NCBI RefSeq assembly: GCF_004770765.1
Contig: NZ_RQFK01000014.1
Location: 1 to 64,000 of the forward strand
Origin: Leptospira noumeaensis
GTDB lineage: Bacteria; Spirochaetota; Leptospiria; Leptospirales; Leptospiraceae
Direction of reading: 5' to 3'
Length of the DNA: 64,000 nucleotides
Under the pieces are notes generated by a model that had not been told where the DNA came from, did no database searches, and saw nothing but the letters and a program-made list of their open reading frames with translations. Of this stretch, positions 57,360 through 64,000 are shown in pieces (position 1 is the first letter of the stretch; the number at the start of each line of letters is the position of its first letter). The position numbers and the translations under genes were made by a program.

Positions 57360-58588
57360 TGGCGAACTCGATCCTTTTCCAATCAGCTTCTGTTTATCGG
57401 AATGGAAAATTAGAAACGAATGACCTGTTTGTTGAAGGTGAAAAAATTTCTAAAATTGATACAAACCTATCACCAAACAATGATTCTATTGCAATTTCAC
57501 TGAAAGGAAAAAAAGTTTATCCTGGTTTTATCAACTCCCATGACCACCTGCTAGCAAGTTACCTCCCGAAAGTAGGAGGAAATGAAAAACACAAATCTTG
57601 GCTGTCTTATGACAATTTATACAAAAGTTCGGGAGTTTTTGCTGAACGCCAACAAGTCGATCCTGAAATTTTATATTACCTCGGTGCTTATAAAAATCTC
57701 TTTTCTGGCGTTACAACTGTTTTTGATCATATCCCTCATCATGTTCAAAATCCATTCAGAGGAATCCTTCCAGTAAAACTTATCACGGATTACACATTAG
57801 CCCATTCCATTGGAAATTATAGTTTAGGTTGGGGAGAGGGTCCAGCGTTAGAATACAGAATGGCAGAACATGCAGGCCTTCCATTTGTGACACATCTCGC
57901 AGAAGGTTTAGATGATGATTCCAAACAATCCCTTCGTTTGTTAGAAAAAATGGATGCACTAGGTGAACACTCTGTACTCGTTCATTGTTTGCCATTTGGT
58001 GCAAAAGAAGTGGAAAAAATTTTAGAAAAAGGTGCATCCGTAGTTTGGTGCCCTACTTCTAACCTTCATGTCTTTGGAAGAACTACCAATATCAAACTCT
58101 TTTTAGATATGGGAGTTAACGTATGTTTGGGGACAGATTATTCGCCCAGTGGCTCCTTAAATCTTTTAGAAGAATTAAAAACTGCAAAATCAATTTACTT
58201 TGGTCTGTATGGAGAAGAATTACCGGAATCCACCTTACTCAAAATGATTACGGAAAATCCAAGAAAAGCCTTTCGATTAGGAAATCCTGATGCCCTCATG
58301 CCAGGTCTTTCTGCAGATTTACTTATAATCAACGATGATAAAAAAGATACAGAAATCCACGTTTCAGAACTTTCCTGGAAAATGATCGATCTAGTTGTGA
58401 TTGATGGATATCCAATTTATGGATCAGAAGAATACCGCTCGCTCTTCTTACATTTTGGTTTAGAAACGGAAGAATTATCCATTGATAGTAAAATTAAATT
58501 GGTTGCTGGTTCACCAAAAAAACTCTTGAAACAAGTTTCTGACAGCGTCGGTTATAAAAAGAGTTTGGCTTTTTTACCTAATTTTTGA
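57359..58588 (+). CDS. amidohydrolase family protein
   Basis: Metal-dependent hydrolase of 409 residues in the TrzN/guanine-deaminase-like branch. The metal motif HxH lies in NSHDHLLASYL. Later ligands are in FVTHLAEG, VLVHCLPFGA and LGTDYSPSG (Asp). VVWCPTSNLHVFGRTTNI is typical of deaminases acting on cyclic amidines. The substrate cannot be assigned. It overlaps the LysM gene by one base, and the CNMP-TPR gene follows 25 bases later. Confidence 0.82.
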   Translation: MANSILFQSASVYRNGKLETNDLFVEGEKISKIDTNLSPNNDSIAISLKGKKVYPGFINSHDHLLASYLPKVGGNEKHKSWLSYDNLYKSSGVFAERQQVDPEILYYLGAYKNLFSGVTTVFDHIPHHVQNPFRGILPVKLITDYTLAHSIGNYSLGWGEGPALEYRMAEHAGLPFVTHLAEGLDDDSKQSLRLLEKMDALGEHSVLVHCLPFGAKEVEKILEKGASVVWCPTSNLHVFGRTTNIKLFLDMGVNVCLGTDYSPSGSLNLLEELKTAKSIYFGLYGEELPESTLLKMITENPRKAFRLGNPDALMPGLSADLLIINDDKKDTEIHVSELSWKMIDLVVIDGYPIYGSEEYRSLFLHFGLETEELSIDSKIKLVAGSPKKLLKQVSDSVGYKKSLAFLPNF

Positions 58589-58613
58589 AAATGAAGCGCA
58601 AGCGAGGCATGAG

Positions 58614-59666
58614 TTGTCAGGTCCCATAGTACGTAATTACAAAGGAGGTTCCATCGTCTACTTCGAGAAAGACAAGGCGGAGGATATCTTTGTACTACAA
58701 AAAGGTCGTGTTGTACTAACTTACACGAATATCAACGGTATGGAACTAAAAGAGGACGTAAAACTCGGTGAGTTTTTCGGAGTTAAGAGTGCCATAGGTC
58801 GTTACCCAAGGGAAGAGACGGCTCAAGTCATAGGAGCCGCTACAGTTCTTGTCTTCAAAGTTCCAGAATTCGAAAAATTTGTCTCAGACAAAACCCATCT
58901 CATCATCAAAATGCTAAAGGTGTTTTCGAGCCAACTCCGGCAAGTCCACCGCCAGGTTAGGGAAATCCTCGGCCAAGGGGAAGCCAAGAACCCAGCTTTC
59001 GAACTTATGAATGTTGCCGAAGTTTTTTATAAAAATGGCAATTTTGAACATGCTGCTTATGCTTTCGAAAAGTATTTACAACATTATCCGGACGGAATGT
59101 ACACTGATCGTGCAAGACAACTCGTCGATTTAGCGCGAAAAAAAACACCATTCCCTCTCACCATACAAGAGTTAGTTTACAAACCGGAACCTGGTGCACA
59201 AGCGGGCAAACTCCAGGAAATGTTAAAAACAATGGCAGTTCCTGCACAGAACTCAAGTTCCAGTGTGGATCCCAATTCCATTCTTTCCCAATATGACAAA
59301 GCCTCCACACTTATGAATGCAGGGAAGTATGCGGATTCCATCGATCTATTCAAAGTCGTTTCGGAAAGAACAGATTCCGTTACCCAAGAAGAAGAACAGT
59401 TTGTAGAAAACTCATTATTTTATATGGGTAAGTCTAGTTTCAAAGCAAAAGATTACCCGAGTGCCATAAGTCATTTTTCTAATTTTATTAAAAAATACCC
59501 AAAAGGTCTTTTACTCAAAGAAAATCTTTACCACCTAGCGCTTGCTACAGAAGCATCTGGTGATAAAGAAAAATCCAAACAGTTATTCCAAAAGGTAACT
59601 CAAATGCCACCTTTGGATGATAGTATCTCGGAAGATGCTAAATCCAAACTCAAAGGAGGCAGATAG
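58614..59666 (+). CDS. cyclic-nucleotide-binding-domain protein with TPR repeats
   Basis: Residues 1-120 are a CRP-like beta-roll ([45 protein letters not shown]). From 130 on the chain is TPR ([60 protein letters not shown]). No DNA-binding domain, so it probably works by protein contacts. The TTG start has GAGG six bases upstream. The stop overlaps the GTG of the next cyclic-nucleotide-binding gene. Confidence 0.83.
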   Translation: MSGPIVRNYKGGSIVYFEKDKAEDIFVLQKGRVVLTYTNINGMELKEDVKLGEFFGVKSAIGRYPREETAQVIGAATVLVFKVPEFEKFVSDKTHLIIKMLKVFSSQLRQVHRQVREILGQGEAKNPAFELMNVAEVFYKNGNFEHAAYAFEKYLQHYPDGMYTDRARQLVDLARKKTPFPLTIQELVYKPEPGAQAGKLQEMLKTMAVPAQNSSSSVDPNSILSQYDKASTLMNAGKYADSIDLFKVVSERTDSVTQEEEQFVENSLFYMGKSSFKAKDYPSAISHFSNFIKKYPKGLLLKENLYHLALATEASGDKEKSKQLFQKVTQMPPLDDSISEDAKSKLKGGR

Positions 59667-60310
59667 TGAATGACCAAATGTTAGAAGCTATGTTTGGGAA
59701 ATTTGGAAAGGTTTTCCAACCAAACGAAGTATTGTTTTGTGAATACGAACCCGGAAATGACTTTTACCTCATCAAAGAAGGGAAGGTCAAAATTACAAAA
59801 ACCATTGGAACCAGTATCAAAACCCTAGATGTTTTGGAAGCTGGAGATATTTTGGGAGAGATGGCCATTTTAGAGGAACAACCTCGTTCTGCCACTGCCA
59901 TTGCCGTAACAGAAGTCAAAGCCCTAAACTTCAACCGTGCGAATTTCGAAATGCTGATGACAAAAAACCCAGCACTTGCGATGAAACTCCTTCATATTTT
60001 TTCCTTTCGAATTTATGACCAAAAACGCCGCTTAATGATCCTTCTTATGGATGATATCATCGGAAAGGTGTGCGACGTATTTATTATGTTATACGAAAAA
60101 CAATACAACAATGATGTGTATAACGAAATTATCCTTTCTGCAACCGTGGATGACATTGCCAATTGGTGTGCCCAACCTGTAGGCGAAGTCCAAAAGGTTC
60201 TGATGCAATACGTAAAAACAGGCAAACTTGATCTCTATCCAGATAAAATTGTTATTCACAATATCTCCGATTTCCAAAGGATAGTGAATCAGAAACGTAA
60301 ACCTACGTAA
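59666..60310 (+). CDS. Crp/Fnr-family cyclic-nucleotide-binding regulator
   Basis: The 214 residues have the CNMP beta-roll with a phosphate-binding cassette ([19 protein letters not shown]), a long dimer helix ([20 protein letters not shown]) and a C-terminal winged helix ([32 protein letters not shown]). The cassette keeps the Gly-Glu and the Arg-Ser of cAMP binders. It starts at GTG with AAGGAGG upstream and is translationally coupled to the CNMP-TPR protein. Target genes unknown. Confidence 0.85.
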   Translation: MNDQMLEAMFGKFGKVFQPNEVLFCEYEPGNDFYLIKEGKVKITKTIGTSIKTLDVLEAGDILGEMAILEEQPRSATAIAVTEVKALNFNRANFEMLMTKNPALAMKLLHIFSFRIYDQKRRLMILLMDDIIGKVCDVFIMLYEKQYNNDVYNEIILSATVDDIANWCAQPVGEVQKVLMQYVKTGKLDLYPDKIVIHNISDFQRIVNQKRKPT

Positions 60311-60312
60311 AA

Positions 60313-60385
60313 GCTCCCATAGCTCAGGTGGATAGAGCACTAGTTTCCTAAACTGGGGACACAGGTTCGAATCCTGTTGGGGGCA
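60313..60385 (+). tRNA. tRNA-Arg, anticodon CCU
   Basis: A complete cloverleaf of 73 bases: acceptor GCTCCCA / TGGGGGC with discriminator A at 60385, anticodon stem CTAGT / ACTGG with loop TTCCTAA (anticodon CCT), T-arm ACAGG-TTCGAAT-CCTGT. The CCA end is not encoded. It reads AGG codons. It lies two bases after the Crp-like stop and six bases before the prmC ATG. Confidence 0.95.
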
Positions 60386-60391
60386 AAAGAT

Positions 60392-61276
60392 ATGGCGGAA
60401 CAACCAGGAACCCTACTTTATTATTTAAAACGGTCCACAGAATTTCTTGAAAAAAAGGAAATTCCAAACCCTCGTGTGGATGCAGAATGGATCCTTTCTG
60501 ATCTGTTAAACCTTCCCCGAATCAAACTCTACTCTCAATTTGAAATGCCTCTCGGCCAAAAAGAAATTGATACTTACAGAGAACGGATTGTAGAACGAAG
60601 CAAACGAAAACCAGTCGCTTACATCACCGGTAAAAAAGGATTTCATAAATTTGAATATTTTGTTTCGGAAGATGTCCTCATCCCAAGACCAGAAACCGAA
60701 GAACTTGTGGATTACCTTTGGAAAAAAAAGGAAGAACTATCCCTCATCGAACCAAAAGAAATTCAAATCTGGGATCTTTGTTCGGGAAGTGGGTGCATTG
60801 GCCTTAGCCTAACACAACTTCTACCCACAAGTGTTGTGACTCTTTCCGATCTTTCCGAAAAAGCCATTGAAATGAGCCGGCGTAATGCAGAAAAATACAA
60901 CTTAAACGAGAGAGCCAATTTTTATGTTTCTGATTTGGATTTGGCACTCCCGGATGGTTTACAATTTGATTTGATTGTTTCCAATCCTCCTTATATCCCT
61001 GAATCAGAAAAACCAGAGATAATGCCAGATGTTCTCGACTATGAGCCACATCTGGCACTTTTTGTTCCTAACTTTCAAGAATTCCACAAACGGTTGTTAT
61101 CTGCGGCAAAAACCAGGCTGAAACCAGGAGGGAAACTAATGATGGAAACCCATCCTTTGTACATATCAGAACTGGAAGAGATGGCAAAAAGTTTGGGTTT
61201 TGTGGCACTTAAGAAAATTTTAGATAGTTCTAAGAAAGAACGGTTTTTATTTGCTGAAGTTCCTGCCCTATCCTAA
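60392..61276 (+). CDS. prmC: peptide chain release factor N5-glutamine methyltransferase
   Basis: SAM-dependent methylation of the GGQ glutamine of RF1/RF2. It has 294 residues from the ATG at 60392; a TTG at 60377 lies inside the tRNA and is rejected. VLIPRPETEELVDYLW, IWDLCSGSGCIGLSLT (SAM motif I) and VSNPPYIPE (NPPY at 198-201) are diagnostic. The only purine-rich sequence before the ATG is the 3' end of the tRNA, so initiation may depend on a leaderless or very short-leader mRNA after tRNA processing. Confidence 0.93.
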   Translation: MAEQPGTLLYYLKRSTEFLEKKEIPNPRVDAEWILSDLLNLPRIKLYSQFEMPLGQKEIDTYRERIVERSKRKPVAYITGKKGFHKFEYFVSEDVLIPRPETEELVDYLWKKKEELSLIEPKEIQIWDLCSGSGCIGLSLTQLLPTSVVTLSDLSEKAIEMSRRNAEKYNLNERANFYVSDLDLALPDGLQFDLIVSNPPYIPESEKPEIMPDVLDYEPHLALFVPNFQEFHKRLLSAAKTRLKPGGKLMMETHPLYISELEEMAKSLGFVALKKILDSSKKERFLFAEVPALS

Positions 61277-61696
61277 TTCTTTTGATTTAGATTTACCTAC
61301 TAGCTGCACCGATGATTGAATTTTAAAAAGTAATAAATAGAGTTCTTTTTCGTCTGTCTCTGTTAAATGATTTCTAAATACTAGGTCAGCCGAGGATATG
61401 ATAGGAAGCCCCTTCTCCCAAACCTCTTTTCCTTTTTTGGTAAACCGTAAATAGAATTGGCGTTTGTCTGACCTAGAGACCTCTCGTTTCACCCATGATT
61501 TTTTCACCCAACCATCCACGAGTCTAGAAATAGTGGTTTTGTCTTTTACCAACCGCTCACTCAATTCTTTTTGATTGATATTTACCGATTCAGACAAAGG
61601 GAGGAGTAACATCCATTCTTCAAACCGCATCCCAATTTTGTTTTTTGTAAATTCGTCAGAAAGAAACCGCCTCATCAGCAGCAAAGTTTCACTCAT
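61268..61696 (-). CDS. MarR-family transcriptional regulator
   Basis: Winged-helix regulator of 142 residues from the ATG at 61696; a GTG at 61741 would add 15 residues but has no ribosome site. The DNA-binding part is NINQKELSERLVKDKTTISR and LVDGWVKKSWVKREVSRSDK followed by the wing RQFYLRFTKKG. It is divergent from an alpha/beta hydrolase, with strong palindromes in between, so it probably represses that gene and itself. Its end overlaps convergent prmC by nine bases. Confidence 0.88.
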   Translation of the reverse strand: MSETLLLMRRFLSDEFTKNKIGMRFEEWMLLLPLSESVNINQKELSERLVKDKTTISRLVDGWVKKSWVKREVSRSDKRQFYLRFTKKGKEVWEKGLPIISSADLVFRNHLTETDEKELYLLLFKIQSSVQLVGKSKSKELG

Positions 61697-61758
61697 ATAA
61701 ATTCCCAGGTAGTTTGAGTTTCTTATCCCATTTCCTTTCACAACTAGAGTTCATATGT

Positions 61759-61787
61759 TTGACAAAATCCTTCAAGTCTTTTTTAGT
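61759..61787 (+). promoter_or_regulatory. promoter for the alpha/beta hydrolase
   Basis: A perfect TTGACA (61759-61764) is followed after 17 bases by TTTAGT (61782-61787), four of six to consensus. The palindromic operator begins at 61786, within the -10 region and over the expected start point, which is the classic layout for repression. Confidence 0.6.
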
Positions 61788-61821
61788 TGCAAATAGCAAC
61801 CATATGGTTGCATATTACAAC
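61786..61821. promoter_or_regulatory. tandem palindromic MarR operator
   Basis: Four alternating half-sites: GTTGC (61786-61790), GCAAC (61796-61800), GTTGC (61807-61811) and ACAAC (61817-61821, one change). The central GCAACCATATGGTTGC (61796-61811) is a perfect 16-base palindrome. GTTGCAAATAGCAAC (61786-61800) has perfect five-base arms. The array lies between the MarR gene and the hydrolase. Confidence 0.7.
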
Positions 61822-61873
61822 TATATTCAAAACACAAAAAATAGAAAAGTCCCGGTACCTTTAAGGAAATGTT

Positions 61874-62737
61874 ATGGAATGGAAATATGGAATTATCGAA
61901 AGAGAGGGATTTGCCCTCCAAGTCGCACAGAACAACACAGTGGGACCTCCACTATTTTGGATTGGGAGTGCTTTGTATTATCCGAGAGTCATCCCTAAGG
62001 AATTTACAGAAAATTACCAAATCACTGTGGTGGACCAAAGAGGGTTTGCCAAGCGCATCAGCGGAAATATAGAAACAAAAGAAGATTATGCTTTGGAAAA
62101 ACTCTTAGAGGATTTTGCCTTTATCCAAACTAAATTAGAAATCCCAAGCTGCCCAGTGATTGGCCATTCTGGACATGGGTATATGGCCCTTTCTTATGCA
62201 GCGAAATATCCGGAACTTGTATCCCACCTTGTTATGATTTCCACTGGGCCAAGCCATGGAAGTCCTATGTTGGAGGCAGAAGTTTATTTTCAAAGAGAGG
62301 CTTCTGATCTTCGCAAAAAAACAAATTTGGAAAACCAAATCCAATTCCAAAAAAATATAGAGGAAACTCCTTCGGATTTTTTTATTCATTACTGTGTGAG
62401 TTTGGAGGCAAAAGGTTTTTACCAAATTCCTTTTCCTTCTAGAAAATTTTGGGAAGGAATCCATACAAACAAATTGGCCTTTGATCATTTGTTTGGTGAA
62501 GTGTTTCGAGATATCGTTGTTTCCGATTACTTCCAAAAACTTTCCATACCGATTTTGATTTGTATGGGGAAAGAAGACTATCAGGTGGCACCATATTATA
62601 CTTGGGATTCGATCTTAAATGAGTTCCCTCAGATACAAATGACTGTGATGGAAAAATCCAGCCACTTACCTTTTTTGGAAAGACCGGAGGAATTTTTAAA
62701 TCAGTTGAAAAATTGGTTAGGAAGAAACATAAATTAG
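61874..62737 (+). CDS. alpha/beta hydrolase (prolyl-aminopeptidase-like)
   Basis: The 287 residues form a hydrolase fold. The nucleophile elbow is VIGHSGHGYMAL (Ser99), the acid is in MGKEDYQVAP and the histidine in EKSSHLPFLERPEEF. The oxyanion region near PPLFWIGSALYYP is atypical. There is no signal peptide. AAGGA lies before the ATG. It is the likely target of the divergent MarR repressor, so its substrate may be the inducing compound; this is inference. Confidence 0.87.
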   Translation: MEWKYGIIEREGFALQVAQNNTVGPPLFWIGSALYYPRVIPKEFTENYQITVVDQRGFAKRISGNIETKEDYALEKLLEDFAFIQTKLEIPSCPVIGHSGHGYMALSYAAKYPELVSHLVMISTGPSHGSPMLEAEVYFQREASDLRKKTNLENQIQFQKNIEETPSDFFIHYCVSLEAKGFYQIPFPSRKFWEGIHTNKLAFDHLFGEVFRDIVVSDYFQKLSIPILICMGKEDYQVAPYYTWDSILNEFPQIQMTVMEKSSHLPFLERPEEFLNQLKNWLGRNIN

Positions 62738-62786
62738 TTGATTCGGCTTAGATTACTTCACTCTTTTCTTTTTGATTTAATCGGAA

Positions 62787-64000
62787 CTACTGGACTGCCC
62801 AAATCCCCTGGGTGAAAGATTGGTTCCATTTATAAAAACTTCCCACAACAATGGGAACACCTCGAATCATAGAAAATGAACTTAGGTTTCCACTTTGTAA
62901 TTGTGAAAAAGAACGATCGACTGCACCCGTTTTGTCTATTTTTGCCAATGCTGTTTGAAAATTTAGATTCAAATCATATTGACTCAAACTAAGTAAATAT
63001 AAGGAATTTCCATCGTCTGACAGACCATATACGGAACTGCCTGGAACTGTCATATTAAATGGCAAAAGTTGTTTTTGTTCCAAATCAAAACCTGCCACCA
63101 AATAACGACTTTGCCCATTCACAGAACTAAACTCCCCTGCGCTATAAAGGGCCCCTCCAAAGATATGAAAAGTTTTTATAGTCCCTAAACCCGCTGTGGT
63201 TCCAATAGGGATATTATTTGGAGTGGTGATCGGATCTGTAAAATTTGGATAAAAATTTGTCACATTGGCCCCTGTCAAACTAAGACAAACCATACCAGCT
63301 CTCGCATTCCCTGATACCGAAGTAAAAGTACCAGCAACAAAAAGTTCTGTTTCACTAAAGACAAGTTTCCTCACAGAGCCATCAAAATTCAAATTGGGCC
63401 AGAGGAGAGTTCTTGTTGTCCCACTCAAATCTATTTTTGCCAATCGCTGGATACTTGATGCGTCTACAGTTGTTAAGTCACCACCAACATAGAGAGCGTT
63501 GTCTTTAACAGCTAAAGTTTGTACCTCGCCAGCACTGGCACCGAATGTTGGGTTCCAACTAGTAGGTTGTGCTGTTCCAAAATCCAATTCAACAAAACCA
63601 TTACGAGTAGAGGAACCCACTTGGGTAAAGTTACCGGATGCATAAAGATAATTTCCATGGAAGGTTATATCGTTGATGAGTCCGTTAAAAAAAGGAGAAA
63701 AACCGGTAATCGATTGATGATTTAAATCTACGGAGAATAAATAATTACGATCTACAATATTAGTAAATACATAGTTTCCACCAATAAACAAACGGTTGTT
63801 CCATGGAAGAATGGACTTTGTTGCAAAGTTTGTACCACTATCGTACAAACCAGGATTCCATGAATCAGTGGCTGTTCCGAAAACGGAATCTACTTTGGCT
63901 GCGCTGGCCCTTGATTGTCCATTTACGGAATCAAAATTTCCGACAAAAAACACGGAATCATTTGTTTCATAAACATCCTCTAAAGGGTTTAAAGAATAAC
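62787..64000 (-). CDS. beta-propeller-like repeat protein (5' end beyond window)
   Basis: The frame is open from the window edge (reading YSLNPLEDVYETND at the edge) to the stop at 62787, so the N-terminus is missing. A GTG at 63953 is only internal. About 400 residues are visible, made of repeats with the theme LYVGGDLTTVD, LFVAGTFTSVSG, LYSAGEFSSVNG, VFFVGNFDSVNG, LYASGNFTQVG, spaced about 50 residues. This is like delta-60/Kelch-type propeller blades of large exported proteins. It probably sits at the cell surface or in the periplasm; ligand unknown. Confidence 0.82.
   Translation of the reverse strand, partial: YSLNPLEDVYETNDSVFFVGNFDSVNGQSRASAAKVDSVFGTATDSWNPGLYDSGTNFATKSILPWNNRLFIGGNYVFTNIVDRNYLFSVDLNHQSITGFSPFFNGLINDITFHGNYLYASGNFTQVGSSTRNGFVELDFGTAQPTSWNPTFGASAGEVQTLAVKDNALYVGGDLTTVDASSIQRLAKIDLSGTTRTLLWPNLNFDGSVRKLVFSETELFVAGTFTSVSGNARAGMVCLSLTGANVTNFYPNFTDPITTPNNIPIGTTAGLGTIKTFHIFGGALYSAGEFSSVNGQSRYLVAGFDLEQKQLLPFNMTVPGSSVYGLSDDGNSLYLLSLSQYDLNLNFQTALAKIDKTGAVDRSFSQLQSGNLSSFSMIRGVPIVVGSFYKWNQSFTQGIWAVQ

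Noticed and set aside
60377..60391. TTG start of prmC inside the tRNA gene
   Set aside because: A start within the acceptor/T-arm of a mature tRNA is implausible; ATG at 60392 gives a normal PrmC N-terminus.
61960..62230. Broken nucleophile motif in the alpha/beta hydrolase (GHSGH, not GxSxG)
   Set aside because: Related prolyl-aminopeptidase-like hydrolases show similar variants, and Ser, Asp and His of the triad all appear present.
1..64000. CRISPR array, insertion sequence, prophage or integron
   Set aside because: No regularly spaced direct repeats, transposase, integrase or terminal inverted repeats were seen; gene content and codon use look uniform and chromosomal.

Overview
The window looks like a chromosomal stretch from a Leptospira species, probably a free-living (saprophytic-type) member. 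The evidence is the combination of a moderately low-GC genome, spirochaete-type flagellar hook genes (fliK-flgD-flgE), a mitochondrial-EFG1-like elongation factor G, a fused hemC-hemD gene inside a complete haem operon, many TTG/GTG starts, orphan 7TMR/MASE1 histidine kinases and short lipoproteins. Genus assignment is inference from protein resemblance and gene order; no database search was possible. I see no insertion sequence, prophage or CRISPR array.

Layout. 1-372: window edge, almost empty. 372-4317: two orphan sensor histidine kinases, convergent. 4449-7845: STAS-trpC on the minus strand, murD on the plus strand, fabI on the minus strand. 7918-13294 (minus): a coupled set of a TPR/methyltransferase-like membrane protein, a polytopic membrane protein and a GAF/HD-GYP phosphodiesterase. 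13349-17080 (minus): fliK-flgD-flgE ending in a strong intrinsic terminator. 17180-30963: a sulfur island with a sulfate ABC importer (sbp-cysTWA), cysH-cysD-cysN, a clavaminate-synthase-like dioxygenase, a BASS-family transporter, sulfite reductase cysJI, and the sirohaem genes cobA plus a precorrin-2 dehydrogenase. Together they would take sulfate to sulfide through APS (no APS kinase), and cysK at 46173-47087 would fix the sulfide into cysteine.

30960-34843: a lipoprotein, a NERD/helicase-like protein whose 3' end runs into the RNase P RNA gene (rnpB, minus strand), a small exported protein, a 412-base intergenic region full of inverted repeats, and msrB. 34861-43165: haem biosynthesis in one tightly overlapped operon (hemA, hemCD, hemB, hemL, hemE, hemN, hemG/Y). 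hemH lies on the opposite strand at the end of a cysK-topA-hemH operon. topA appears to start at an ATC codon.

47153-54373: HEAT-repeat protein, PhaR-like regulator, two unknown proteins, and a minus-strand operon trkH/ktrB - membrane protein - UbiA-type prenyltransferase - TlpA-like thioredoxin - unknown. 54500-60385: fusA with terminator, degenerate LysM/LytM protein, amidohydrolase, two cyclic-nucleotide-binding-domain proteins and tRNA-Arg(CCU). 60392-64000: prmC (just 3' to the tRNA), a MarR regulator divergent from an alpha/beta hydrolase with a clear palindromic operator between them, and the 3' part of a repeat-rich beta-propeller-like protein cut by the window end.

Most of the window is housekeeping. 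I did not find a single unmistakable new system. The best leads are the three-gene membrane/HD-GYP module (7918-13294), the structured intergenic region (34049-34390), the rnpB/NERD overlap, the ATC start of topA and the MarR operator array.
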